From Treponema vincentii F0403 (GTDB lineage: Bacteria > Spirochaetota > Spirochaetia > Treponematales > Treponemataceae): a stretch of DNA of 64,000 bases. The stretch spans positions 124,001 through 188,000 of the forward strand of contig NZ_KE332512.1 in NCBI RefSeq assembly GCF_000412995.1, written 5' to 3'. The notes beneath the pieces were generated by a model. It was not told where the DNA came from and searched no databases. It worked only from the letters and a program-made list of their open reading frames with translations. Both the position numbers and the translations under genes were made by a program. Shown here piece after piece: positions 43,594 through 53,318 of this stretch; the first letter of the stretch is position 1, and each line of letters starts with the position of its first letter.

Positions 43594-45663
43594 ATGCTCA
43601 AGAATATAAAACGGAATCTCCCGTTAATAGAGGCGCTGCTTGTATTTTTATTACCTGTTACGGCAGCGTATTCGCAAACGATCGGCCGTGAACTGCAGCA
43701 AATCAATACGTCGTATGCGTTGCAATATTTGCAAAGAGCTGCCGGGCTCTATGCCGATTCAAACTATGCAGCAGCTCTTGAGTATGCCGAAAAAGGTATA
43801 ACCTTTGACGATTCCTTTGCAGACTTTTTTTATTTAAAGGCTCAATGCCTGACTCATTTGGATGGCACGCGCGCCCAATGTCTTGATGCAGCGGAGACAT
43901 CCCTTGCATCCGGTTTAAAGCTGCGTATTTACAGTAGGGATAGTCTGATTTTACTGCTGACCCGTTTGTATATCGAAACCGAACGTTATAACGAAGCGCT
44001 GCAGCTGGGGCAAACGCTTGCTTTTCCTTCCGCCGACAGCGATTTTTACCGGGCTTCCGCCCTATACGGTTTGGGGCGCGATGAACAAGCTCGGGATGTC
44101 ATCGAAACGGCGCTGACCCGTTGGAGTTTTGACTCTCGATTTCCACGTCTGTTCTTTCTACAGGAACGGGATAAGCCGATGACCCGTGCGGGGAAAAAAC
44201 TTGCCGACACCCTTTTGCAGCAACTCTATGTTTGGATCGAGCAAGCTCCTTCTCTCGCAGTGTATGCGGCTCCGTTTGATCCTAATCCGCAGGAAAATAA
44301 CCGCCGTTTAAAAGTGTACCGCAATATGCACGCAGCAGACAATCAAAACCTTGATGCACGAACTCAGCTTGCCGCAGTGTTAGCCGAGCTGCGGTACGGT
44401 GTTATCGATGAAAAAACCGCTGTCGAAGAATTTTTTGCGGTAACAACTGCGAGCCATCTGCCGCAAGAGGAAAATGGTAAGACTCCCGTATCCGCCGTAT
44501 ATTCCGATCAGCTGATTGAGTTGTGCCGGCTTACCGGTACAAGCGGTATGAGAAAAGAAATCGGTACCCGTCTTACCGCTTTTAGCGGCGTCCTTTTAGA
44601 GGATGATAACTATGACGGAATTTCCAATGCAGCCGTTTTCTTTGAACAGGGGCGTCCCGTATCAGCCTATTTTGATCTCAATCAGGATGAAGAATATGAA
44701 TATCAAGTACAGTGCAATTTAGGTGCGCCCAGTCTTATCTTTACACCGAAAAACGGTTATGCTGTTCAATACGACAGCTATCCTGCAATACATGCGGTTA
44801 TACAAAGGGCGGACAAACGTGAATATATTATGCGCCCGCTTTCGCTTCGGTGGGAACCTGTTACTCAGACAGAACTTGATTTAAGACTGCGCGATACCGA
44901 TGCGGAGGCTCCCGCATTTTTTACATTGCGCTTACGCGATAACGCCCGTCTTCTACAGGAACACGATTTTATATTTTCGGTTTTATACAGTGAAGAACCG
45001 GCTCCGCAGGATGAGCATACAGTGCTGAGGATTCATTTTGAAGACGGACTAATCGTTTCGGCTGAAATAAAAAAAGGAACACAGACGCTGGCGCATACTC
45101 GTTACCGGAACGGTGTGCTCGTACAAAAAGAATATGATTATGACGGCGACGGTTTTTTTGAAGTGCTGGAGCAGTATGACAAACAAGGAAACCTTGAAAA
45201 AATTTCGGTTGATGTCGATAAGAATAAACTCTTTGAATATTATGAGGTTTATAAGACGGACGGTACCGTGATAAAAAATTGGGATGAAAATGAAGACGGA
45301 ACGCCGGAAATTCAATATACGCAATTTCCGTCGGGCAACGCTCAAACGGTGTGGAAGCATCGGTATTCGGGTTTACCGGTATCGGTATACTATAAAGACG
45401 GTGCACCTGAACGGCTAACCATCGGCAGAACGAATGTTCCGTTGATAAAGGATCCTTCGTACAATGTTTATTGGCTTGAACGGCGCCCCTCTTTTTCCGA
45501 TAAGGTAGCCGAAAAATTGACGGAAGTGTTTGCCGACGATGCTTCCGATGTGGAGGCGCAAACGGTGCTGATCGGAAATTATGAATTGTATGCCGTCCGT
45601 TCCGGAGGTAATATATTTGTACAGCTGTTTACTATCCCCGTTACGGCAGAGGAGAGAAGGTGA
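43594..45663 (+). CDS. Exported TPR-like protein with acidic DxDGD repeats
   Basis: 689 residues. A signal peptide (NLPLIEALLVFLLPVTAAYSQ) is followed by TPR-like helices (about residues 25-190, AAGLYADSNYAAALEYAEKGITFDD). The C-terminal half contains several acidic loops of a thrombospondin/dockerin-like calcium-binding look (YDYDGDGFFEVLEQYD, DENEDGTPEIQY, DDNYDGISN), spaced 25-200 residues apart. The start has GGAGG nine bases upstream. Probably periplasmic; the function is not known. It is coupled to the protease gene downstream by a GTGA overlap. Confidence 0.75.
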   Translation: MLKNIKRNLPLIEALLVFLLPVTAAYSQTIGRELQQINTSYALQYLQRAAGLYADSNYAAALEYAEKGITFDDSFADFFYLKAQCLTHLDGTRAQCLDAAETSLASGLKLRIYSRDSLILLLTRLYIETERYNEALQLGQTLAFPSADSDFYRASALYGLGRDEQARDVIETALTRWSFDSRFPRLFFLQERDKPMTRAGKKLADTLLQQLYVWIEQAPSLAVYAAPFDPNPQENNRRLKVYRNMHAADNQNLDARTQLAAVLAELRYGVIDEKTAVEEFFAVTTASHLPQEENGKTPVSAVYSDQLIELCRLTGTSGMRKEIGTRLTAFSGVLLEDDNYDGISNAAVFFEQGRPVSAYFDLNQDEEYEYQVQCNLGAPSLIFTPKNGYAVQYDSYPAIHAVIQRADKREYIMRPLSLRWEPVTQTELDLRLRDTDAEAPAFFTLRLRDNARLLQEHDFIFSVLYSEEPAPQDEHTVLRIHFEDGLIVSAEIKKGTQTLAHTRYRNGVLVQKEYDYDGDGFFEVLEQYDKQGNLEKISVDVDKNKLFEYYEVYKTDGTVIKNWDENEDGTPEIQYTQFPSGNAQTVWKHRYSGLPVSVYYKDGAPERLTIGRTNVPLIKDPSYNVYWLERRPSFSDKVAEKLTEVFADDASDVEAQTVLIGNYELYAVRSGGNIFVQLFTIPVTAEERR

Positions 45664-47474
45664 GATTGAGCCGATCTTTGTATAAAATATGCGCACTGCT
45701 GATTGTATCTTTATGTTTTTACTCTTGCACAACGGTTGCCCCGTCTTTTTCTCCCGCCATCGATTACACGGATGGGCGCAGCGTCATACGGGAGATTGAA
45801 GCTGTCCGCAGCCTTATTGCAGAAAAACCGCTTGAAGCATTGCTGCGGGCTAAACGGTTAACGCTGTATAGCGAAACCACCGCCGGCGAAATCAATTCAC
45901 TCTATCAAGAGACCGAAAGTGCCGTTGAAAAGCTGTTTGCCGATGCCGTAGAAAACGGGAGATGGGAAGAAGCTCTCAAAATATTCCGCTCGCTCGCTGC
46001 GCTGGGGCATACTCCTGCGCAGTGGACTGAACAAAAACTGATATCGGCACAACAAAATGAATGGAAAGAAAAAAAGTTTGATGCGTTGATTCAAGATAGT
46101 GCCCGATTATCCGGTGGAGCAAATGATGCCCCCTCTTTGGAAACGGTTAGAAAGATGATGCAGGGTGTTGTAACGGTTTGGGTTGACCGCGGTATGACAA
46201 TTGAAAAAGGCTTGGGCAGAGCAGACCGTATGATCGGTTCGGGTTTTTTTATCGACGCTAACGGTTATTTAGTTACAAACTATCATGTTATTCAAAGCGA
46301 GGTTGACCCCGAATACGAAGGATATTCCCGCGTATACATTAAGCTGCCGAATAATCCTACGGCACGGATACCGGCAAAGGTTATCGGCTGGGATTCGGTT
46401 TTTGACCTTGCACTTCTTAAAACGGAAATTACCCCCGCGGTTTATTTTCAGCTCGGTTCTTCAGAGGATTTAAATATCGGAAGCAGAATCTATGCGATCG
46501 GCTCTCCCGCCGGCTTGGAACAAACGCTTACCTCCGGTATTGTTTCGGCACAAAACCGGCGTCTTTTATCCTTGGGCAGTGTATTGCAGATTGATGCCCC
46601 TATTAACCACGGTAATTCAGGCGGGCCGATTATCGATGAAGCAGGGAGGGTGCAGGCTATTGTGTTTGCAGGGCTTGAGCGCAACGAGGGTTTAAATTTT
46701 GCGATACCGGTTGAATTGCTGCGGCTCATTCTCCCTCGGCTCTATGCAGGTGGCGAAACAATCCATGCATGGATGGCCTGTTACGGCTTTTCCGTAAGGG
46801 AATCACCGCAGCAGGAAGGGGGAACGGAACTCGCATATACGGTGACGGGATCATCCGCCTCTGTGATTCCGGCAGGCGCCGTTATTACCCATCTGAACGG
46901 ACAGGCTGTCCCTAGTTTGGAAGCGCTGCAGGCGGAGCTGATGCGGTTCAGCACCGGTACCATTGTTAAGCTTTCAGGGTATGCGCCTTCCAAAACCGAA
47001 GCAGCGCCTTCAAATTCGGATACTGTTACCGGCAGCAGTACCGGCGCCGATGCAAACAGCAGTGCGGATACTGTCAGTGATGCAACCGGCAGTACCGGCG
47101 GCGCAGAACGGCTGGGGCATAGCTGGGAGAAAACGCGGCAGGATTGGTACGTGCAGCTTGAAGCCCGTCCGAAGCAGCCTGCCGAGTTGGTGTACCGCAA
47201 GGACAGCCGTGCAAGGGCTATGCTGCCGCTGTACGGTATCTATCTCGAAAGCGCCGGCGGAAAAAAATCCTTCCGGATAACGGATGTTATTCCCGGCAGT
47301 TATGCCGATGAGACCGGTTTTTCTGCAGGCGACTACCTCGAAATCCGTACGATGGAAGTACAAAAAGATATGGAAGCGGTTTACACTCAAATCTATACGA
47401 AACGCCGGAAGTCCGCCTACCTCGATACGTTTATAGATATTTGGACATACTTAGATAATCCGTCATACTTTTAG
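45660..47474 (+). CDS. HtrA/Do-like serine protease lipoprotein
   Basis: 604 residues from GTG 45660, which overlaps the previous stop. A lipoprotein signal (ICALLIVSLCFYSC) gives an acylated Cys around residue 21. The trypsin-like domain (about 190-360) shows the triad His in VTNYHVIQ, Asp in SVFDLALLK and Ser in NHGNSGGPIID. A PDZ-like region follows, with a Ser/Thr/Asp/Ala-rich linker (about 450-480) and a second PDZ-like part (YGIYLESAGGKKSFRITDVIPGSYADE). It likely degrades or checks envelope proteins. The operon with tilS and an exported TPR protein suggests housekeeping expression. Confidence 0.88.
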   Translation: MRLSRSLYKICALLIVSLCFYSCTTVAPSFSPAIDYTDGRSVIREIEAVRSLIAEKPLEALLRAKRLTLYSETTAGEINSLYQETESAVEKLFADAVENGRWEEALKIFRSLAALGHTPAQWTEQKLISAQQNEWKEKKFDALIQDSARLSGGANDAPSLETVRKMMQGVVTVWVDRGMTIEKGLGRADRMIGSGFFIDANGYLVTNYHVIQSEVDPEYEGYSRVYIKLPNNPTARIPAKVIGWDSVFDLALLKTEITPAVYFQLGSSEDLNIGSRIYAIGSPAGLEQTLTSGIVSAQNRRLLSLGSVLQIDAPINHGNSGGPIIDEAGRVQAIVFAGLERNEGLNFAIPVELLRLILPRLYAGGETIHAWMACYGFSVRESPQQEGGTELAYTVTGSSASVIPAGAVITHLNGQAVPSLEALQAELMRFSTGTIVKLSGYAPSKTEAAPSNSDTVTGSSTGADANSSADTVSDATGSTGGAERLGHSWEKTRQDWYVQLEARPKQPAELVYRKDSRARAMLPLYGIYLESAGGKKSFRITDVIPGSYADETGFSAGDYLEIRTMEVQKDMEAVYTQIYTKRRKSAYLDTFIDIWTYLDNPSYF

Positions 47475-47507
47475 AAGATGGAATAAACCAAAAGGATCGT
47501 GTTGACA

Positions 47508-49247
47508 ATGAATATGATTGGAATAAAACTCCGTGCAAATCTGTCCGGTGTTGCCTTTATACTGAGTTTAGCGGTGCTGTTTTTGCAGCAGTTCTATGCG
47601 TCATTTGCCGTCAGTATTGTTATCCATCTAATGGATGGCATTATTCTTGCGCTGATCGTTGCCGGAACTTTTTTACCGATGCGGCAGGAAAAATACATTC
47701 AGCAGTATTTTCAAAAACACGCCATGCTCTGCTTGAGCACGTTCCTTTTTTGTGCGGTATTTGTCTTTTTTAAAATAAAAATCGGCTTTATTCCTTCATC
47801 CCCCGAACTTATTCTTATGTTCGCACTTATAAAGAATATTTTCCTGTTCGGGAAAATTATCAAAAATACGGCGGACACGGCGGGGGGCACGGAGCGGATT
47901 ATGCTGAACCCGGCAGGAACCTTGCTTATTTCATTCTTCATGGTGATTATCACGGGGGCGTTTTTGCTGATGCTGCCGGCGGCCACACCCGGAACCAGCC
48001 ATCTCGATTTTTTATCGGCGCTTTTTACCGCCACCTCTGCGGTGTGTGTAACGGGGTTGAGCGTCATCGATGTTGCAACCGAACTTACGGCAGTCGGCAA
48101 GGTGATTTTGATTTTGCTTGTCCAAATCGGCGGACTGGGCATCATGGTGTTTTCGTTTTTCGGGATGCTGGCATTCAGACGAAAACTCTCCATCGCGGAG
48201 AAATTGACTGTTTCCTATATGGTGAGCGAAGATGATATGTCCGGACTGTTTAAAGCGCTGCGGGTAATTATTTTTTCTACATTTTTAGTCGAAGCGGTCA
48301 GCGCGGTTTTTTTATTTATCGGTTTTTCGCGTACGATGGGAATGTCGGTAAAGACACTGCAGTTTGCGGCGTTCCATGCCGTTTCCGCATTTTGTAATGC
48401 AGGTTTTGCGCTCTTTTCAAATAATCTTGAATCCTTTACCGGAGATCCTATCGTTAGTTTGACCGTGAGTTTTACTATTATCCTCGGCGGTATCGGTTTT
48501 GCCGTTATGTACGATGTAGTGCATAAATTGACGGTTGAACTGAAAAACCTTTTTGCAAAAAATAAAAAAACGGTATTCCTGCTTCCGCTTAATACGCAAA
48601 TTGTGCTTGCCATGACTGCCGGTGCGCTGTTTATCGCTTTTGCAGCATTTTATCTATTAGAGCATACTCATACCATGAAAGATTTTTCGCTGCGTGAACA
48701 ATACCTCGGCGCTTTTTTCCAAGCGGTAACATTGCGGACGGCGGGCTTTTCGACGGTGTCCTTTGCATCGCTGACCAATGCAACGCTGCTGATGATGGTT
48801 TTTGTCATGTTTGCAGGCGGAGCTTCCGGCAGCACCGCAGGCGGTATAAAGCTTAACACCGTTGCGGTAGTGTTTGCCTTTTTCCGGTCGTTTCTTAAAA
48901 ATGACCGGACGGTTGTGATTAAAAAAATGTCGATCCCCGACGAGCAGGTAAAAAAGGCATTTTTAATTTTCGGCTTTGGACTTTCGATTGTCTGCGCAGC
49001 CGTGTTTGTGTTGACCATCACGGAAACGCTGCCTTTTTTACCGATGGTTTTTGAAACGGTTTCCGCCTTTGCTACGGTCGGGCTTTCTACCGGCATAACC
49101 TCTCAGTTCAGCGTTGCCGGTAAATTGATCCTGATCTTTTTAATGTTTATCGGCAGGGTTGGCCCGCTTACCATCCTCACTGCTGCCGGAAAAAAGGAAC
49201 ACAGCGATACGGTTGACTATCCTTACGGCGCTATTTCGATCGGTTAA
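47508..49247 (+). CDS. TrkH/KtrB family potassium transporter
   Basis: 579 residues. The four pore loops of the SKT superfamily are seen, for example ATSAVCVTGLSVID, FHAVSAFCNAGFALF, FQAVTLRTAGFSTV and TVSAFATVGLSTGI, with GGASGSTAGGIK and GRVGPLTIL. About ten membrane segments and an extended N-terminal block of three more. It imports K+ (with Na+ or H+) and normally needs a TrkA/KtrA gating protein, which is not next to it. GTG 47499 and ATG 47514 are other possible starts. Confidence 0.92.
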   Translation: MNMIGIKLRANLSGVAFILSLAVLFLQQFYASFAVSIVIHLMDGIILALIVAGTFLPMRQEKYIQQYFQKHAMLCLSTFLFCAVFVFFKIKIGFIPSSPELILMFALIKNIFLFGKIIKNTADTAGGTERIMLNPAGTLLISFFMVIITGAFLLMLPAATPGTSHLDFLSALFTATSAVCVTGLSVIDVATELTAVGKVILILLVQIGGLGIMVFSFFGMLAFRRKLSIAEKLTVSYMVSEDDMSGLFKALRVIIFSTFLVEAVSAVFLFIGFSRTMGMSVKTLQFAAFHAVSAFCNAGFALFSNNLESFTGDPIVSLTVSFTIILGGIGFAVMYDVVHKLTVELKNLFAKNKKTVFLLPLNTQIVLAMTAGALFIAFAAFYLLEHTHTMKDFSLREQYLGAFFQAVTLRTAGFSTVSFASLTNATLLMMVFVMFAGGASGSTAGGIKLNTVAVVFAFFRSFLKNDRTVVIKKMSIPDEQVKKAFLIFGFGLSIVCAAVFVLTITETLPFLPMVFETVSAFATVGLSTGITSQFSVAGKLILIFLMFIGRVGPLTILTAAGKKEHSDTVDYPYGAISIG

Positions 49248-49277
49248 AAAGATTGCCGGCTTCATCAAGGTAAAGTA

Positions 49278-50954
49278 TCAGAACGCAATCTTTTTGTCTT
49301 TTGATACGCGCATAAAGATAATCAGCGTTAATACGGTCATCAATGTAAGAATAGCGGACATTGCAGCGGCAATTCCGTAATTTCCCCGTGATACGTACGT
49401 ATAAATCTGAATTGTGAGTGTTGTTGTGCGATAGTTGTACAAAATAACACCGGAGGAAAGTTCCGTAATGATGGCAATCCAACTCAGAAGCGCACCTGAA
49501 ATAATACCGTTAGACATCATCGGCATCGTTACCTTAAAGAATGCTTTCATTTTACTGCATCCGAGCGATAATGCCGCTTCTTCAATCGACATCGGAATTT
49601 GCTGCAATGTCGCAACGGAAGAGCGTATGGTGTACGAGCATCGCCGTATTACCAAAGCGATAATCATTATAGCGGCAGTTCCCACCAATACTATCGGCTT
49701 CCGGTTAAATGCAATGACGAGCGATATACCGACAACAGCACCGGGAATAACATACGGAATCATCGATAATGTATCTATTGTCCTGTTAACGATATTGTCC
49801 CGTCTAATGACCAAATAGGCGATTAAAACCGAAAAGAGAATAATCAGCACAATGGCTGTTCCTCCGATTAAAAAGGTATTTGGAATGGCATTCTGCAGCT
49901 TGGAGAAAGCATCCCGATAACTTTGCAGAGAATATCCGCTGACAAACAGCTTTCCCGACGCTTTCCTAAATGACGTATAGATAACATAGAGCTGCGGGGC
50001 ATACGCCGTAAATACAACGATATAACAAAATGCGTGAATCAAAAAGCTTTTTATTCCGTGCACTTCTTTCATTTGAATCGGATGGAGTGCGTTCATCGTG
50101 AATCTGAATTTATTGTTAAAGTACCGTTGAATAAGAAATATCAGCGTAGTAATGAGAATACCGATAACGGCCACAGCGCAGGCAAAGTGCGTATCGCCGC
50201 CGGTTTCGCTCATAAATGAATTGTATATTTCAACGGGAAATGTTCTGTATCCTTCTCCGATAAAAAGCGGTGTTCCGAAATCGGCAAATGCGCGCATAAA
50301 TACCATCAGTGCGGCGGCAATAATGGTTGGCATACATAACGGGATTATTAACGTAAAAAATCTTTTAGCACCGGAACAGCCCATGTTTTCGCTTGCTTCC
50401 AAAAGCGAATTATCGATATTCCTCAGTGCCCCCGAAACGTAGAGAAACACAAGGGGAAAAAGCTGCAGGCAGAGTACAAGCATTATGCCCTTAAACCCGT
50501 ATATGCTCGGTACTTTAATGCCGGTCAGATTTCTTATCAGGTTCGATATAAGACCGTTTCTGCCCAGCAACAAAATCCATGAATACGCCCCGATAAACGG
50601 TGCGGACATACTGCTCATAATGATAACAATCTGCAGCATTTTAGCGCCTTTAATTTTATACATATTCATAAAGTAGGCGATAGGGACGCCGATAACTAGC
50701 GCCAACAAGGCTGCGGAAATACTGACTTTAAAGGAATTGGCAATGGTTCCCGCATAATACGGACGGGATAGAAATCTTTCAAAATAACCGAACGTGAGTT
50801 TTCCGCTGGTATCCACTGCCGAATTACGCAGCAGCATAAACAGCGGATAAATCATAAAAAGAGCAAATAAGAGCAGGATGCTTAAAGAGATAATAGTCCA
50901 AACATCCTTTTTCGGTTTTGTTCTTCCGGTGCTGATGACGGTTTTCATACTCAC
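49278..50954 (-). CDS. ABC transporter fused permease (Fe3+/phosphonate-type)
   Basis: 558 residues holding two six-span permease halves in one chain. Each has an EAA loop for the ATPase: EASENMGCSGAKRFFTLIIPL in the first half and EAALSLGCSKMKAFFKVTMPM in the second. This layout is that of the FbpB/ThiP/PhnV-like importers for iron, thiamine or aminoethylphosphonate. Its start overlaps the ATPase stop by four bases. It is the last gene of the nanE operon. The substrate is inferred to be linked to N-acetylmannosamine or sialic acid because of nanE. Confidence 0.9.
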   Translation of the reverse strand: MSMKTVISTGRTKPKKDVWTIISLSILLLFALFMIYPLFMLLRNSAVDTSGKLTFGYFERFLSRPYYAGTIANSFKVSISAALLALVIGVPIAYFMNMYKIKGAKMLQIVIIMSSMSAPFIGAYSWILLLGRNGLISNLIRNLTGIKVPSIYGFKGIMLVLCLQLFPLVFLYVSGALRNIDNSLLEASENMGCSGAKRFFTLIIPLCMPTIIAAALMVFMRAFADFGTPLFIGEGYRTFPVEIYNSFMSETGGDTHFACAVAVIGILITTLIFLIQRYFNNKFRFTMNALHPIQMKEVHGIKSFLIHAFCYIVVFTAYAPQLYVIYTSFRKASGKLFVSGYSLQSYRDAFSKLQNAIPNTFLIGGTAIVLIILFSVLIAYLVIRRDNIVNRTIDTLSMIPYVIPGAVVGISLVIAFNRKPIVLVGTAAIMIIALVIRRCSYTIRSSVATLQQIPMSIEEAALSLGCSKMKAFFKVTMPMMSNGIISGALLSWIAIITELSSGVILYNYRTTTLTIQIYTYVSRGNYGIAAAMSAILTLMTVLTLIIFMRVSKDKKIAF

Positions 50955-52063
50955 ACCTCCAGATCGTTCTGTACGCCCAGAACGATATTTTTCTTACCGT
51001 CGCCGGTGAATATATTTATTTTTTCTTTTTTTACTCCGAGCGTTATCGAAGCACCTTTCGGTATGGTACTGTCAATTTCGGATTCCGTTACAATATTCAG
51101 CTTTGTCCCGTCTTGTAAATGTACAAAATAATGCGTGTTAAGTCCAAGGAAGATACAGTCATCGACCACGGCAGAAATACCGTCACTGTTTTCTTTTTCA
51201 ATAATGAACTCTTCGGGCCGTATGGAAATTTTTACATTTTTTTCATATTTAAAATTATCTTGTATGTTGTCAACTGTTATTTTGTCTCCGGTAGGCAGAG
51301 CAAGGTAAACTTTGCCGTCTTGCATCTCCATAATACCGTCAAGGACATTGGTATGCCCGATAAAGGTTGCAACAAAAAGGTTAGCCGGACGTTGGTACAG
51401 ATCTTTCGGTCTTCCGATATGCTGAATGCATCCCTTATTCATAACTGCAATCCGATCGGAAACAGCCATTGCTTCTTCTTGATCATGCGTAACATAAACG
51501 GTTGTAATGCCTATTTTATTCTGGAGCTCTTTTATTGTGGTGCGCATCTCCACGCGGAGCTTTGCGTCGAGGTTTGAAAGCGGTTCATCCATCAGCAGAA
51601 CACTCGGTTTAATTACAAGGGCACGGGCCAATGCGACACGCTGCTGCTGCCCGCCGGAAAGATTTTCAGGCATTCTGTCTTTGTATTCATCAATCTGCAT
51701 AAGTTTTAAAAACTTGTCGACTTCTTTTTCTATTTCGTCTTTTGGAAGTTTTCTGTTTTTTAGACCGAAGGCTACATTGGCTTTTACCGTCATGTTGGGA
51801 AAGATGGCGTAGTTTTGGAAAACCATTCCGATATTTCTTTTTGCAGGGTCTTTAGCATTTATTCTGTCTTCACCGAAGTAGAAATCCCCGCCTTCGATGG
51901 AATTGAATCCGGCAATCATCCTTAGAAGCGTTGTTTTACCGCATCCGGAAGGGCCGAGGAGCGTAAAGAATTCGCCCTCTTTGATATTCAGAGAAAGATC
52001 TTCTATGACAATGTTTTCTCCGTACTTTTTTACAGCATTTTTTATAGAGATGTTTACGCTCAT
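50951..52063 (-). CDS. ABC transporter ATP-binding protein
   Basis: 370 residues. Walker A GPSGCGKTTLLRMI, signature LSGGQQQRVALARAL, Walker B VLLMDEPLSNLD and the switch histidine in VYVTHDQEEAMAVSD are all intact. The C-terminal 120 residues form a TOBE-type regulatory domain (ISIRPEEFII...). It powers the fused permease downstream. A hairpin of the dispersed family sits 42 bases upstream of its start, between it and the binding-protein gene. Confidence 0.94.
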   Translation of the reverse strand: MSVNISIKNAVKKYGENIVIEDLSLNIKEGEFFTLLGPSGCGKTTLLRMIAGFNSIEGGDFYFGEDRINAKDPAKRNIGMVFQNYAIFPNMTVKANVAFGLKNRKLPKDEIEKEVDKFLKLMQIDEYKDRMPENLSGGQQQRVALARALVIKPSVLLMDEPLSNLDAKLRVEMRTTIKELQNKIGITTVYVTHDQEEAMAVSDRIAVMNKGCIQHIGRPKDLYQRPANLFVATFIGHTNVLDGIMEMQDGKVYLALPTGDKITVDNIQDNFKYEKNVKISIRPEEFIIEKENSDGISAVVDDCIFLGLNTHYFVHLQDGTKLNIVTESEIDSTIPKGASITLGVKKEKINIFTGDGKKNIVLGVQNDLEV

Positions 52064-52104
52064 TTTGTTCTCCTATAAAAACTTTTGCGCAAATTACATC
52101 TAGT

Positions 52105-52140
52105 GGGAAGCTCTAAAAACCGAAGTTTTTGGACTGCTCC
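52105..52140 (-). repeat. Dispersed hairpin element, simple copy
   Basis: GGGAAGC...GCTCC around CTAAAAACCGAAGTTTTTGG. It lies within the operon between binding protein and ATPase genes, a place where a hairpin could lower downstream expression relative to the binding protein. Confidence 0.65.
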
Positions 52141-52242
52141 GTCTCCATTAATTTCCGAAAAAGTTTTTAGCCGTGCCGGTTCCTGCACAAGGAGCGTTGT
52201 ATCCGTATGCAGAATACCTACACGGCAGTAATTTTGTATTCT

Positions 52243-53302
52243 TTATTTTGTAATTAAATCAATCCACTTTTCCTGCCATTCTTTTTTGTGTTCTGCACAA
52301 TAATTGATATCTTCGTATGCAACATTGATAGTAGAAAACGCAGGCATATTTTTACTTGTATTCTCGACGGAAGTCATTACCGGTCTGATTGTCGTCGGTG
52401 CATAGCCTTTTTGACCTTCTTCTGAAATGATGAAGTCGATAAAAGCTTTTGCGTTGTCCATATTCTTGCAATTTTTGACGATCGCCGCTCCGGCCGGAAG
52501 CCAAACAGCCCCCTCTTCGGGATAGACAACCATCAGATTCGTTGCTCCGTCTTCAAGCAGGCTGATACAGGGATCTTCATAAGATACGCCGACTGCATAC
52601 TCACCGTCCGCCGTAGCCTTGTAAATCTGACTTGATGATGAGATAATCGACCCGTTAAGCTGTTTAACAAACTGCGCAACAAATTCCCACGCTTTATCGT
52701 CATAGGGTTTGTCGCCCATAACTAAGGAGCATATTGGTCAATTCCGCCCAAGCGCTTGAAGAAGCGGCAGGGTCTCCCATTGCAATTTTTCCCTTTAGCT
52801 CAGGCCGTAAAAGATCTTTATATCCTTTAAATTCTTCGGGGTTCAAACCGATTTCCTTAAACACATCCTTATTAACAAGGAGCGCTGCGCTTCCCGACAG
52901 CTTTGTATAGGTGAAATATCCGTTATAGCTTTGATATGCTTCCGGCAAATTTTTATCATTCGGCGAAACATATTGCTCGTAAAGATCGGGATGGTCTTTC
53001 CAGAAAGCAAGGTTTACTGCGCCCCAATTGATGTCGGCTTGAGGATTTGCTTTTTCCGCCTCAAGTCTGGCAAGAACGTCCCCTGTACCCATTGACTGGA
53101 GAATAACCTTGATGCCCGTTGCTTTTTCAAAAGCGGGAACAACTGCGGCTATTTCGGAATCCGAATTGGGAGAGTAAATAACAACTTCTTTACTCATCTG
53201 CGTGCCGGTGTCTTTTACGGCTGTCTGATCGGCGTCTTTCTTTGCACAAGAGGCAAAAGAAAACAGCACAACCGTAACCAATAATAAAAAGCTTTTTTTC
53301 AT
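52243..53302 (-). pseudogene. ABC transporter substrate-binding lipoprotein (family 1), frameshifted
   Basis: The start at 53302 gives a lipoprotein signal (LLLVTVVLFSFASCAKK) and the N-terminal lobe (VVIYSPNSDSEIAAVVPAFEKATGIKV), typical of Fe3+/phosphonate-type binding proteins. After ELTNMLLS the frame shifts at about 52715-52725 and the second lobe continues in another frame (MGDKPYDDKAWEFVAQF...) to 52243. One extra base in CTTAGTTATGGG accounts for it. The whole would be about 350 residues. If real, it disables the importer; a read error is possible. Confidence 0.85.
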
Positions 53303-53318
53303 ACTATCATCCTCCTAC

